Under the pieces are notes generated by a model. It saw only the letters and a program-made list of their open reading frames with translations, was not told where the DNA came from and did not search any database. The translations under genes were made by a program, and so were the position numbers. A DNA stretch of 41,527 bases from an uncultured Acinetobacter sp. (GTDB lineage Bacteria; Cyanobacteriota; Vampirovibrionia; Gastranaerophilales; Gastranaerophilaceae): positions 1-41,527 of the forward strand of contig ONVC01000014.1 in assembly GCA_900321205.1 (NCBI GenBank), read 5' to 3'. Shown one piece after another: positions 25,187 to 32,508 of the stretch. How positions within the stretch are numbered: position 1 is the first letter of the stretch; each line of letters starts with the position of its first letter.

Positions 25187-25201
25187 TATTATTTCAGTAT
25201 G
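25187..25201 (+). promoter_or_regulatory. Leaderless-type promoter
   Basis: TATTAT (25187-25192), six bases, ATG 25199. This supports ATG 25199 over an upstream start inside the previous terminator. Confidence 0.5.
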
Positions 25202-25984
25202 AAAATTGTCAATTTAGTTGCAAATAATCAATACAGGTACGGGCATAATATTAGCAAAAATAATAATCAGCCTTCTTTTGGCAGTATGGGGTTTACTTTT
25301 GGAACGTACAAAGATTGCTTTGGTATAACAAGAGAAACCCAGAACACAACAGGAAAGAGGGAAGATTTGTCGTTAGAAGATTTTGCTAATATTGTAAAAT
25401 GGCGATTCCGAAGTTTTGATAAAGTAAATATTATGCCGATGAATGTTTCTGACGGAACTGATGCATACCTTATGGCAAATGCAATTATAAGGAATGAGGG
25501 TTTAAAAGCTTTTGAAGAAAAGTATTCTCCGATTCTTGCGTCTGATGTTATGAAGAATGTAATTGATAACTATGCAAAAAACGGCTTGTTACATTTATTC
25601 AATGATGAAATAATTGAATTTGAAAGACTGGGGTTGAATGTTTTGGAAGAAGTTAACAAATTAAGTGATGAGTACAGAAAACACTTCGATTTTCGTACTG
25701 AGGACTTGCAATCCGGAATATATAATTTGAAAGACAAGGGTAATTCGGTAATTGCAATAAGAAATTGTTTGAAGCAAAGTTTTGGTGAAACTATGTCATC
25801 AGTTCTCATAATAAAACTTGCGATGAAAATGAACGGGGCAAGTCTGCTTATAACGGGAGATTATGACAGGTCGAGCAAGGCAATAGAAAAAACTTTAAAA
25901 GAATACTTTGTTGAGCTGAAACACAACATTTGGGGACTGAGAGATTTTGGATTTATAAAAAATTATGCCGCAAAGATTATATAA
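25199..25984 (+). CDS. Orphan protein with N-terminal Phe-Gly-Ser motif
   Basis: A 261-residue protein I do not recognise. It starts MKIVNLVANNQYRYGHN, which matches the start of the protein at 11917, and has PSFGSMGFTFG at about residues 24-34. The rest is helical and soluble, with no signal peptide or catalytic motif. An upstream in-frame start would read through the terminator at 25122-25153, so ATG 25199 is chosen. The stop codon overlaps the hairpin at 25972-25996. Confidence 0.75.
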   Translation: MKIVNLVANNQYRYGHNISKNNNQPSFGSMGFTFGTYKDCFGITRETQNTTGKREDLSLEDFANIVKWRFRSFDKVNIMPMNVSDGTDAYLMANAIIRNEGLKAFEEKYSPILASDVMKNVIDNYAKNGLLHLFNDEIIEFERLGLNVLEEVNKLSDEYRKHFDFRTEDLQSGIYNLKDKGNSVIAIRNCLKQSFGETMSSVLIIKLAMKMNGASLLITGDYDRSSKAIEKTLKEYFVELKHNIWGLRDFGFIKNYAAKII

Positions 25985-25996
25985 AATAATCTTTTT
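25972..25996 (+). terminator. Terminator overlapping the stop codon
   Basis: Stem aaagattat/ataatcttt followed by Ts. Confidence 0.6.
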
Positions 25997-26127
25997 AATT
26001 ACCCGAAAAGACAATGTTTATCCTCCGGTTGGCGAATGAAAAAACTGAGAAAAATCTGATAATAAACATGAAGGCAGGAGTAAAAGAACCTTTTCTAATT
26101 GTTATTTTATCGGAAAGGAGGTGTAAC

Positions 26128-26358
26128 ATGATGCACATAGTAAGGATGATAGCTTATGCACTTGTTATTACGGGTGCAATCGTCTGGGGTATAGTGGGCT
26201 TCTTTAACTACAATATTGTTGCTGCACTCTTTGGTGATGCGACTTTACTTTCAAGAATAGTCTATTCTCTTGTTGGTATCAGTGGTATTACTCTGCTTGC
26301 AACAAGCGGTTTTGAAGAATGTTACTGCAGTTGCTCGGATGATACAAAACACTATTAG
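26128..26358 (+). CDS. DUF378 small membrane protein
   Basis: A 76-residue protein with two hydrophobic helices (about 8-30 and 44-62), matching DUF378: VITGAIVWGIVGFFNYNIVA then ALFG, and LSRIVYSLVGISGITLL. The function of the family is unknown. The C-terminal tail ECYCSCSDD has three cysteines. The very strong site aaaggaggtg (26114-26123) selects ATG 26128 (or 26131). An upstream in-frame start would give a non-homologous extension and is rejected. It is convergent with the HI0933-type gene across a shared terminator. Confidence 0.85.
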   Translation: MMHIVRMIAYALVITGAIVWGIVGFFNYNIVAALFGDATLLSRIVYSLVGISGITLLATSGFEECYCSCSDDTKHY

Positions 26359-26366
26359 TAAACATT

Positions 26367-26398
26367 AAAAAGAGATATGTTTTTTCATATCTCTTTTT
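26367..26398. terminator. Bidirectional terminator
   Basis: Thirteen-base-pair stem aaaaagagatatg/catatctcttttt shared by the convergent DUF378 and HI0933-type genes. Confidence 0.88.
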
Positions 26399-27528
26399 TA
26401 ATTGTTAATTATACTTTCTGCTGCAACAAATGCGGTTGACCATGCATTTTGAAGATTAAACCCTCCGCAAAATCCGTCTATGTTGAGTGCTTCTCCTATT
26501 ATATACAGGTTCGGATAAAGCTTTGATTCCATTGTTTTGGGGTTAATTTCATTTAAGTCATAACCTCCTGCTGTTACAGTTTCTTCGCCTTTATTTGTAC
26601 CTGTAATATTTACCCCAAAATTGTGGATTTTATTCAGTATTAAATCTCTGGTTTTTCCGTCAATTCTGTGGGCTTTAACTTCGGCAAAACCCCCTGAGAT
26701 ATATTCGGCAAATCTGTGTGGAAAAACGGATGATAAAATATTTTTTAAATCCTTATGCGGATTTTCATTTAACAACTTTTGCAAATCAAACTCTTTGTTG
26801 TACAAATCAAAACTCAGTTTGTACGGAAAGGAATCTTTTGTTTTTACGGAAGATATCTTGTAAGTTAACGGGCCTGATATTCCGAAATGGGTAAAAAGCA
26901 AATCGTCAGAGAATTTACAGTTATTAGAATAAACATCTTTAAGAACAACTCCGCTCAGTGTCTTAATGTCTGCATCGAGTCCGACAAGAGCAGGGGTAAA
27001 CGGAATGATTTTATGGTTTAATCCTTTAATATATTTTCCCCCTCCGGTGGATATAACAACATCGGAGAAGAAATACTCCGCTTTATCGGTTTTTATTTTG
27101 TACCCGTTTTCTTTTTGGGTAATTTCATTTACTCCTTCTCTAATAAAATCAGCTTTGTTTATGGCGTTTAATATTTTTTCTCTTACATCTTTTGAACTGT
27201 TTGAAGTCGGGAAAATACGTCCGTTTTCCTGTGTGTATGTTTCAATCCTGAGTTCTTCAAAAAGCGCAAGTGTATCATAAGTGGAAAATTTTGAAAAAAC
27301 CGAATACAGAAATTTTTCACCTCTAGGGTAATTTTTTGCAAGTTCTTTAAAATCATATTCTGCGTGTGCAAGGTTACATCTTCCGCCGCCTGTGGGGAGC
27401 AGGGTTCTAAGCGGAGAACCGTAATCAAAAAGTGTAACTTCAAACCCTGCTTTAAGCAGAAAGTACGCACAAATGCAACCGGAAGCTCCGGCACCTGCAA
27501 TACATATGGTTTTATATTTATCCATCAT
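26398..27528 (-). CDS. HI0933-type NAD(P)/FAD-dependent oxidoreductase
   Basis: A 376-residue flavoprotein of the HI0933 (BaiN/RdsA-like) family. An N-terminal FAD-binding Rossmann motif is GAGASGCICAYFLLKAGF (about 8-25), followed by LLPTGGGRCNLAHAE, then VVISTGGGKYIKG, FTHFGISGPLTYKISS and the C-terminal GEALNIDGFCGGFNLQNAWS, all typical. Some relatives act on bile acids; the substrate here is not known. The start overlaps the folK stop as ATGA, so the two genes are translationally coupled. Confidence 0.92.
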   Translation of the reverse strand: MMDKYKTICIAGAGASGCICAYFLLKAGFEVTLFDYGSPLRTLLPTGGGRCNLAHAEYDFKELAKNYPRGEKFLYSVFSKFSTYDTLALFEELRIETYTQENGRIFPTSNSSKDVREKILNAINKADFIREGVNEITQKENGYKIKTDKAEYFFSDVVISTGGGKYIKGLNHKIIPFTPALVGLDADIKTLSGVVLKDVYSNNCKFSDDLLFTHFGISGPLTYKISSVKTKDSFPYKLSFDLYNKEFDLQKLLNENPHKDLKNILSSVFPHRFAEYISGGFAEVKAHRIDGKTRDLILNKIHNFGVNITGTNKGEETVTAGGYDLNEINPKTMESKLYPNLYIIGEALNIDGFCGGFNLQNAWSTAFVAAESIINN

Positions 27529-28025
27529 ACTCTTGTTCCGTATAAAACAACCTGTTCCGGCTCTTCCAGTTCATCATACAGGTCGGAGATAGATTTATTA
27601 AACAAAGGATGAATATAATCCTGAGCAATTTCCAGCATAGGAACGAGCATACACGCTCTTCTGTGGAAAAATCTGTGCGGAATAATGAGCTTATCGGTAT
27701 TAATTATTTTGTTATCGTAGAATAAAATATCTATATCAATAGTTCTGTCAGTATATTCTCTTTTTTCACTTCGTTCCCTGCCAAGCTGAGATTCTATGCG
27801 TTGAATAACTATCAGAAGCTCTTCGGGCGAAAGTGAGGTTGATATTTGGACAATGGCATTTACAAACCAGTTTGGTGAATCCATTTGCCATGGTTCTGTT
27901 TCATAAAAAGACGAGGTTGTAATAATATTAATATCTTTTGTCGTACCCAAAATACTTGCAGCCTGCTGAACGTATCCCAGTCTGTCGCCTATATTTGAAC
28001 CTAATGATAAAAACACTATCGCCAT
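27525..28025 (-). CDS. folK: 2-amino-4-hydroxy-6-hydroxymethyldihydropteridine diphosphokinase
   Basis: HPPK transfers pyrophosphate from ATP to hydroxymethyldihydropterin in folate synthesis. The 166-residue length is usual. FLSLGSNIGDRLGYVQQA is the N-terminal signature, SSFYETEPW follows, and REYTDRTIDIDILFYDN is the metal/ATP region. The ATG is preceded by TACAAT with a six-base gap and no Shine-Dalgarno site. It overlaps the downstream flavoprotein start by four bases. Other folate genes are not adjacent. Confidence 0.94.
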   Translation of the reverse strand: MAIVFLSLGSNIGDRLGYVQQAASILGTTKDINIITTSSFYETEPWQMDSPNWFVNAIVQISTSLSPEELLIVIQRIESQLGRERSEKREYTDRTIDIDILFYDNKIINTDKLIIPHRFFHRRACMLVPMLEIAQDYIHPLFNKSISDLYDELEEPEQVVLYGTRV

Positions 28026-28037
28026 ATGCTAATTGTA
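28023..28037 (-). promoter_or_regulatory. Leaderless-type promoter of folK
   Basis: Minus strand TACAAT (28037-28032), six bases, ATG at 28025; no Shine-Dalgarno site. Confidence 0.55.
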
Positions 28038-28104
28038 CATTTTTTGACTGTTTTTTGTCAACATTTATATTCATACGGGTAATGTTAAAAACCTTGCTTT
28101 AAGG

Positions 28105-28119
28105 TTAAATTCTGTTATG
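28105..28119 (+). promoter_or_regulatory. Possible leaderless-type promoter
   Basis: TTAAAT (28105-28110), six bases, ATG 28117. The second base departs from consensus; weaker example. Confidence 0.35.
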
Positions 28120-28815
28120 AAAAAATTTTTATTATTTGTTTTTTTAGCGATAATTCCGGTTTTTGCGTACGAGGTATATACCCCAGAGGATTACAACTAT
28201 AAACCTGATGGTGACAAGCTTCTTTTTGTTATTGATTTTTCAAACAGTATGTCCGAATACATCAATAACCAGACAAAGGCTAATCAGGTAAAAGAAATGA
28301 TGGCAAAACTTCTTCCGCAAATTTCACCTGACACAAAAGTGGGTTTAAGGGTTTACGGACATACCTGTAACTTTCTGGCTTATAATGCGTGCAGAAGTTC
28401 AGAACTTGTTATTCCGATAGGATACAATGATCCGGTAAAAATTGCGTCTGCTTTATATGACCTGCGCCCGAGAGGTATGACACCCATAACATATTCCCTG
28501 AAGCAGGCAGTAAAAAAAGATTTTAACGGTGCTGACGGAGGCAAGCATATAATTTTACTTACAGATGGCGGTGAAAATTGTGATGAAAGCCCATGCGAGT
28601 ATGCAATTGCTCTTGTAAAACAAAGACGGGACGTAAAAATTGATGTCATTGCTTTTGATGTTGAGGATGATGGTGATTTGGAGCAATTAAAATGTACGGC
28701 TGATGTGACAGGCGGAAGACTGTCTGAGGTAAATACAAAAGCAGAACTTTTCAGGTCAATGGAAAATCTGATTATGCCCCACAAAAAAGAAGTTGAGGCA
28801 GTTATTCTGGAATAA
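28117..28815 (+). CDS. Secreted VWA-domain protein
   Basis: A 232-residue protein with a signal peptide (MKKFLLFVFLAIIPVFA) and a von Willebrand A domain. The MIDAS metal site is intact: DFSNSMS (D40, S42, S44), RGMTPITYSL for the Thr, and ILLTDGGENCD for the second Asp. Six Cys residues sit in the mature protein and may form disulfides. VWA domains bind other proteins; the partner is unknown. The gene ends one base before the convergent minus-strand gene, with no hairpin between them. Confidence 0.88.
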   Translation: MKKFLLFVFLAIIPVFAYEVYTPEDYNYKPDGDKLLFVIDFSNSMSEYINNQTKANQVKEMMAKLLPQISPDTKVGLRVYGHTCNFLAYNACRSSELVIPIGYNDPVKIASALYDLRPRGMTPITYSLKQAVKKDFNGADGGKHIILLTDGGENCDESPCEYAIALVKQRRDVKIDVIAFDVEDDGDLEQLKCTADVTGGRLSEVNTKAELFRSMENLIMPHKKEVEAVILE

Positions 28816-28816
28816 T

Positions 28817-29029
28817 TTATATATACTCTTCGCTTTTAATTTTTTCAATTGCAGAAAATATTTGTGTATTACTTTTTTCCATTCTTAGCAAAGACTGCAT
28901 TATAATCTCTTTTAAATCTTCATCACGGATTTCCATATCAACAAAAGAATACAAAAGCTTTATTTCTAATTTTAAATCATAGGCGGATTTTTCAATTCCG
29001 CCCACAAATAACATATCCGCTTCATTCAT
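28817..29029 (-). CDS. Small helical protein opposite an XRE regulator
   Basis: A 70-residue acidic, helical protein (MNEADMLFVGGIEKSAYDL then coiled-coil-like helices) with no recognised domain. ATG 29029 is chosen because tgagg precedes it; TTG 29041 would extend it. Upstream on the minus strand are TTGCTA, 17 bases and TATAAT, a good promoter. It diverges from the XRE gene at 29147 across an inverted repeat, so it may be that regulator's target or partner. Confidence 0.65.
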   Translation of the reverse strand: MNEADMLFVGGIEKSAYDLKLEIKLLYSFVDMEIRDEDLKEIIMQSLLRMEKSNTQIFSAIEKIKSEEYI

Positions 29030-29056
29030 TTTATACCTCAAATTTAATACTTTTAT

Positions 29057-29111
29057 TCCCTAATTATATACATAAAGTATTCTATTAGCAACTTATTACT
29101 CTAATTAGGGA
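29057..29111. promoter_or_regulatory. Inverted-repeat operator between divergent genes
   Basis: Arms tccctaatta (29057-29066) and taattaggga (29102-29111). The left arm overlaps the minus-strand -10; the right arm lies close to the -35 position of the XRE gene. A dimeric regulator such as the XRE protein is the likely binder. Confidence 0.55.
29063..29091 (-). promoter_or_regulatory. Promoter of the 70-residue gene
   Basis: Minus strand TTGCTA (29091-29086), 17 bases, TATAAT (29068-29063). The -10 overlaps the left operator arm. Confidence 0.6.
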
Positions 29112-29134
29112 TTAATAAACACTAAAATTATTTC

Positions 29135-29149
29135 TATAATTTGTTTATG
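29135..29149 (+). promoter_or_regulatory. Leaderless-type promoter of the XRE gene
   Basis: TATAAT (29135-29140), six bases, ATG 29147; no Shine-Dalgarno site. Confidence 0.6.
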
Positions 29150-29383
29150 AATGAAAAGGAACTACAGTTTAGAAAAGTTCTTGGTTTCAATATAAAAGTT
29201 GAGAGAGCAAGAAAAAATATAACACAGGAAACACTTGCTGAAATGGCAGGTATATCAACTAAACATGTAACAAAAATAGAAAATGCCGGTGTTACTCCTA
29301 ATATCTATTTTATTTATAAAATTGCACAGGCTCTTGATGTTACAATTGATGAGTTAACAACTGAGTACAAAAGAAGCAGATAA
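29147..29383 (+). CDS. XRE-family regulator (single HTH domain)
   Basis: A 78-residue DNA-binding protein. The helix-turn-helix is LGFNIKVERARKNITQETLA then EMAGISTKHVTKIENAGVTP (about residues 12-52), with a C-terminal helix. ATG 29147 lies six bases after TATAAT; an in-frame TTG at 29141 overlaps that spacer. Divergent from a 70-residue gene across an inverted repeat, so autoregulation is likely. It lies 55 bases before the histidine kinase gene. Confidence 0.85.
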   Translation: MNEKELQFRKVLGFNIKVERARKNITQETLAEMAGISTKHVTKIENAGVTPNIYFIYKIAQALDVTIDELTTEYKRSR

Positions 29384-29426
29384 ATTATGCGATGTAAACT
29401 TCTTGCCTTGTTTGTTGCGTTTTTGC

Positions 29427-29441
29427 TAATATAGTACTATG
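29427..29441 (+). promoter_or_regulatory. Leaderless-type promoter of the histidine kinase gene
   Basis: TAATAT (29427-29432) within TGCTAATAT, six bases, ATG 29439; no Shine-Dalgarno site. Confidence 0.55.
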
Positions 29442-31448
29442 ACAAAGTTTTTGTTAATAAGTGAAGACAATGGGAAGATAGAGACGGTCAATAAAGTTTT
29501 TTCGTCAGACGAGATTATTCCATGTACTGATGAAACGATGATTTTTGACGTTTTGAAGGTTGAAGAGCCAGATGTTGTTATAATTGACGGTGATATTGAT
29601 AAGTTCGACCTAAAGCCGTTGTGCCGAAAAATTAAATCATTTCCCGTTGTATCTTTGCTTATAATCGGGGAAAAAGAACATAACAAAGATGTTACGCATA
29701 ATATTAACCTGTTTATAAAAGCTCCGATTGACGAAAAATTGTTAGAAGCAACAGTTGATTCAAGTCTGAAAACACGTCAGTCGCTTTTAAAAATGACGAA
29801 ATCAAACCAGGAGCTTGCCGCAAGCCTTTATCAGCTAAATGTACTTTATAATACAAGTTCTCAGCTTGCAGGGACTTTAGATAAGGACAAACTCGTTCAG
29901 ATTATGATAGAGGGGATTGAAAAATCACTCAATTTTGAGATGTCCTGCACTCTTATTTTTCGTTCCGAACGTGAACCGGTTTTGATTATTAATTCGCTCT
30001 ACAAAATCTCTGACAGACTTCTGGAAGCACTTAAACTTAGAGCCATACTCAGTTATAAATCTTTATTGACGGATCCGCCTTATGATATAAAAATCGGAAA
30101 CCTGAAAATTGAAAAAAATATCAAGCATAATATCAAAGAATATGATTTTTCTATTCTCAGATATGACAACCTTTTTGCACCAATAATGCTTAATGATGAA
30201 TTTTTCGGATTTGAAGAAATATACAGGGAACATCCGTTTTCAACAGAAGATGCAACTGTTTTTCAGACTCTGGTTCGTCAGGTAACAATTCCTTTGCAGA
30301 GCGCATCTTTCACTCAGGAGCTTAAAGCAACAAACAGAAAACTTCAAAAACTCGAGCGATTAAAATCTGAGTTTATATCTATCGTTTCTCACGAACTCCG
30401 TACACCTCTAACCGCAATAAAAAATGCCATGGATATTATTTTGAGCGGTAAAGCAGGTGATATGACAGAAAATATTGAAAAATTTGTATCAATGGGAAAA
30501 CGTAATGCCATAAGACTTTCCGGTATCATAAACGACCTTCTTGATATATCGAAAATTGAAGCCGGAAAAATGGATTTCAAATTTGAGTTGATGAATGTTG
30601 AACCTGTAATAGAATATGTCAGAAGCAATTTGCTTGAAGTTGCAAGAGAAAAAGGTCTGGATATTGTATTCACTCCTTCCGCTAAACAGGTTGAAGTTTA
30701 TGCTGACTCAAACCGTCTTGAACAGGTTTTGACAAACCTTGTCTCAAATGCTATTAAGTTTACAACGCAAGGCAATATTGAAATCTCTGCAACGGTTGTT
30801 AATGCCAGAGAACTTCGGTATGACCAGTGCTTTGAAGAAGATATAAAAAAATTACAGGGCAACTATCTTTTGGTTTGTGTTGAAGACCACGGTATAGGTA
30901 TTGAACGTAAAGACTTAAATCACGTTTTTGACAAGTTTGCACAAATTGAAAACTCGCTTTCAAGAAAAGTCGGAGGAACAGGGCTCGGACTGCCTATCGC
31001 AAGACAGCTTATGGAAGCACATAACGGCGCAATCTGGTGTGACAGTGAAGTCGGAAAAGGTTCAAAGTTCTACTTTGTAATACCGGTTGCTAATGACAAG
31101 TCTAATTTTCTTATGATACGTAAACAACTTGCCCAGCAGGCACGTTCTAACGGTTCAACAATAGCAGTTATTAAGATTAAGTCAACAAATGATACAATTG
31201 AAAAACTGTTAAACGATAAAAATTTGCTGAACAAAACATATATGGCAAACTCTATGATAGAAAAAGACGGTTTGATGACAACGCTGTCGCTGATTTTGAT
31301 GGATGGTGACAAACCCTCAGCAGAGTTTTTGAAGAAAAAAATTGATTCTGTTATAGAACAAAATAAAGATTTATACGGAAAATGTGATATAATGTATTCA
31401 TACGAGATTGAAGGAGATACTCATGAAAAAGATTCTTATAGTGGATGA
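29439..31448 (+). CDS. Sensor histidine kinase with receiver-like and GAF-like N-terminus
   Basis: A 669-residue soluble kinase with no membrane segment. Residues 1-115 resemble a receiver domain (VVIIDGDIDKF holds a possible phosphoacceptor Asp). About 130-290 resembles a GAF sensor. The HisKA helix has SHELRTPLTAIKNAMD with phospho-accepting H318. The ATP-binding domain has NLVSNAIKFT, VEDHGIGIERKDL and GGTGLGLPIARQLMEAHNG. A further 120 residues follow the kinase core (about 548-669); IAVIKIKS and LSLILMDGD strands suggest a degenerate nucleotide-cyclase-like fold, which is inference. The response regulator gene overlaps its 3' end by 26 bases. Confidence 0.92.
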   Translation: MTKFLLISEDNGKIETVNKVFSSDEIIPCTDETMIFDVLKVEEPDVVIIDGDIDKFDLKPLCRKIKSFPVVSLLIIGEKEHNKDVTHNINLFIKAPIDEKLLEATVDSSLKTRQSLLKMTKSNQELAASLYQLNVLYNTSSQLAGTLDKDKLVQIMIEGIEKSLNFEMSCTLIFRSEREPVLIINSLYKISDRLLEALKLRAILSYKSLLTDPPYDIKIGNLKIEKNIKHNIKEYDFSILRYDNLFAPIMLNDEFFGFEEIYREHPFSTEDATVFQTLVRQVTIPLQSASFTQELKATNRKLQKLERLKSEFISIVSHELRTPLTAIKNAMDIILSGKAGDMTENIEKFVSMGKRNAIRLSGIINDLLDISKIEAGKMDFKFELMNVEPVIEYVRSNLLEVAREKGLDIVFTPSAKQVEVYADSNRLEQVLTNLVSNAIKFTTQGNIEISATVVNARELRYDQCFEEDIKKLQGNYLLVCVEDHGIGIERKDLNHVFDKFAQIENSLSRKVGGTGLGLPIARQLMEAHNGAIWCDSEVGKGSKFYFVIPVANDKSNFLMIRKQLAQQARSNGSTIAVIKIKSTNDTIEKLLNDKNLLNKTYMANSMIEKDGLMTTLSLILMDGDKPSAEFLKKKIDSVIEQNKDLYGKCDIMYSYEIEGDTHEKDSYSG

Positions 31449-31800
31449 TGAGCAGGATATAGTTGAAAGCCTGAAATTTGTCCTGGAAGTCTCCGGTTTC
31501 GTTTGCTATACTGCGTTTAACGGCGAAGACGGACTTAAACTTGCCAAGGAAATAATGCCGGATTTGATAATTCTTGATGTAATGATGCCGAAAATTAACG
31601 GGTATAAAATAAGCCGTTTGTTAAAATATGACGCAAAATACAAAGATATTCCGATAATTATGGTTACAGCCCGTTCTCAACTCGAGGATAAAATGATTGG
31701 TGAGGAAACCGGGGTTAATGAATACATAACAAAACCCTTTGAGCTTGATACAATCGTTAAAAAAGTTGAAGAATACCTCGGGAAAAATGAAGAGGGGTAA
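31423..31800 (+). CDS. Single-domain response regulator (CheY-like)
   Basis: A 125-residue receiver domain alone. MKKILIVDDEQDI gives the acidic pair (D8, D9), IILDVMMP contains phosphoacceptor D52, and the conserved Thr and Lys are in IIMVTAR and YITKPF (K104). With no output domain it must act by protein contact. ATG 31423 has aaggag (31411-31416). It overlaps the kinase gene and is almost certainly its partner. A TATAAT at 31388 inside the kinase gene could provide extra transcription. Confidence 0.93.
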   Translation: MKKILIVDDEQDIVESLKFVLEVSGFVCYTAFNGEDGLKLAKEIMPDLIILDVMMPKINGYKISRLLKYDAKYKDIPIIMVTARSQLEDKMIGEETGVNEYITKPFELDTIVKKVEEYLGKNEEG

Positions 31801-31868
31801 AGGTTAATCGTTTTTATTTTGGTTTGTTGAACTCTTTAAACGACAAACTAAGTGCTAAAGGAGTATAT

Positions 31869-32120
31869 ATGGGAAAAATTTTTGGAATTGCAGATTTACC
31901 GGTATCGACTATTATGACACCATTTGAACCAATCGTTATTCCGCCTGACCCGTCTTTGCAGGCGATAAAAACAGCAGAACAAGCAGCAAAGAAATTGGCA
32001 ATAACGGAAGACAAATTTATTCCGAAAGAATTGACAAGAGCAAAAAGTCCAAAATTTTTAGATATGAGAAACGGTTTTGGTAAATTGATGAAACATTTCT
32101 CAAAAAAAGCTAATATTTAA
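31869..32120 (+). CDS. Small orphan protein
   Basis: An 83-residue basic protein of unknown function. It starts MGKIFGIADLPVSTIMTPFE, then a Pro-rich stretch (PIVIPPDPS) and a helical, Lys-rich C-terminus (FGKLMKHFSKKA). The Shine-Dalgarno site aaagga (31857-31862) selects ATG 31869; an upstream in-frame ATG at 31824 lacks one. It follows the response regulator by 68 bases and may share its transcript. Confidence 0.6.
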   Translation: MGKIFGIADLPVSTIMTPFEPIVIPPDPSLQAIKTAEQAAKKLAITEDKFIPKELTRAKSPKFLDMRNGFGKLMKHFSKKANI

Positions 32121-32200
32121 AAACATCCTTTCTCTTAATAAATTTTTACAAAAATTCTGCATATTGGAAAATATATGGATGAATATTATTTAAAAAGCAT

Positions 32201-32215
32201 TATCATATTAATATG
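32201..32215 (+). promoter_or_regulatory. Leaderless-type promoter
   Basis: TATCAT (32201-32206), six bases, ATG 32213; no Shine-Dalgarno site. Confidence 0.45.
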
Positions 32216-32440
32216 AGTATGATAAAAAGCAAGTATTTAACAGAGCGAGAGAGAGAAATAGTTATGCTTATTCTATCAGGAAAAAATAAGCGTGAAATTG
32301 CTGACAAACTGTTGTTGTCAGTCTCTACAATAAAGTCAAATGTGGAAAATATTTTCAGGAAATTTAATGTTCATAATAAAGCCGAACTTATTGTTTATGT
32401 TATAAAAAATAAAATTGTTGATTTGGAAGATAATATATAA
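32213..32440 (+). CDS. Single-domain LuxR-type regulator
   Basis: A 75-residue protein that is nearly only the LuxR/GerE helix-turn-helix: LTEREREIVMLILSGKNKRE, then IADKLLLSVSTIKSNVENIF and FNVHNKAELIVYVIKN. No sensor or receiver domain is attached. The nearby stand-alone receiver (31423) raises the possibility that the two act as a split regulator, which is inference. Confidence 0.85.
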   Translation: MSMIKSKYLTEREREIVMLILSGKNKREIADKLLLSVSTIKSNVENIFRKFNVHNKAELIVYVIKNKIVDLEDNI

Positions 32441-32449
32441 GCTCTTTAT

Positions 32450-32478
32450 TTGAATTAGTTGTCGTTATTTGGTATAAT
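32450..32478 (+). promoter_or_regulatory. Promoter of the GspE-like gene
   Basis: TTGAAT (32450-32455), 17 bases, TATAAT (32473-32478). Start near 32485 leaves a 24-base leader with agga before ATG 32509. Confidence 0.65.
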
Positions 32479-32508
32479 CTTCTTGCGGATTATATTTTAG
32501 GATTTTAT

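Noticed and set aside
26014-26127. N-terminal extension of the DUF378 protein
   Set aside because: DUF378 homology begins at MMHIVRM, and a near-perfect Shine-Dalgarno site sits just before ATG 26128.
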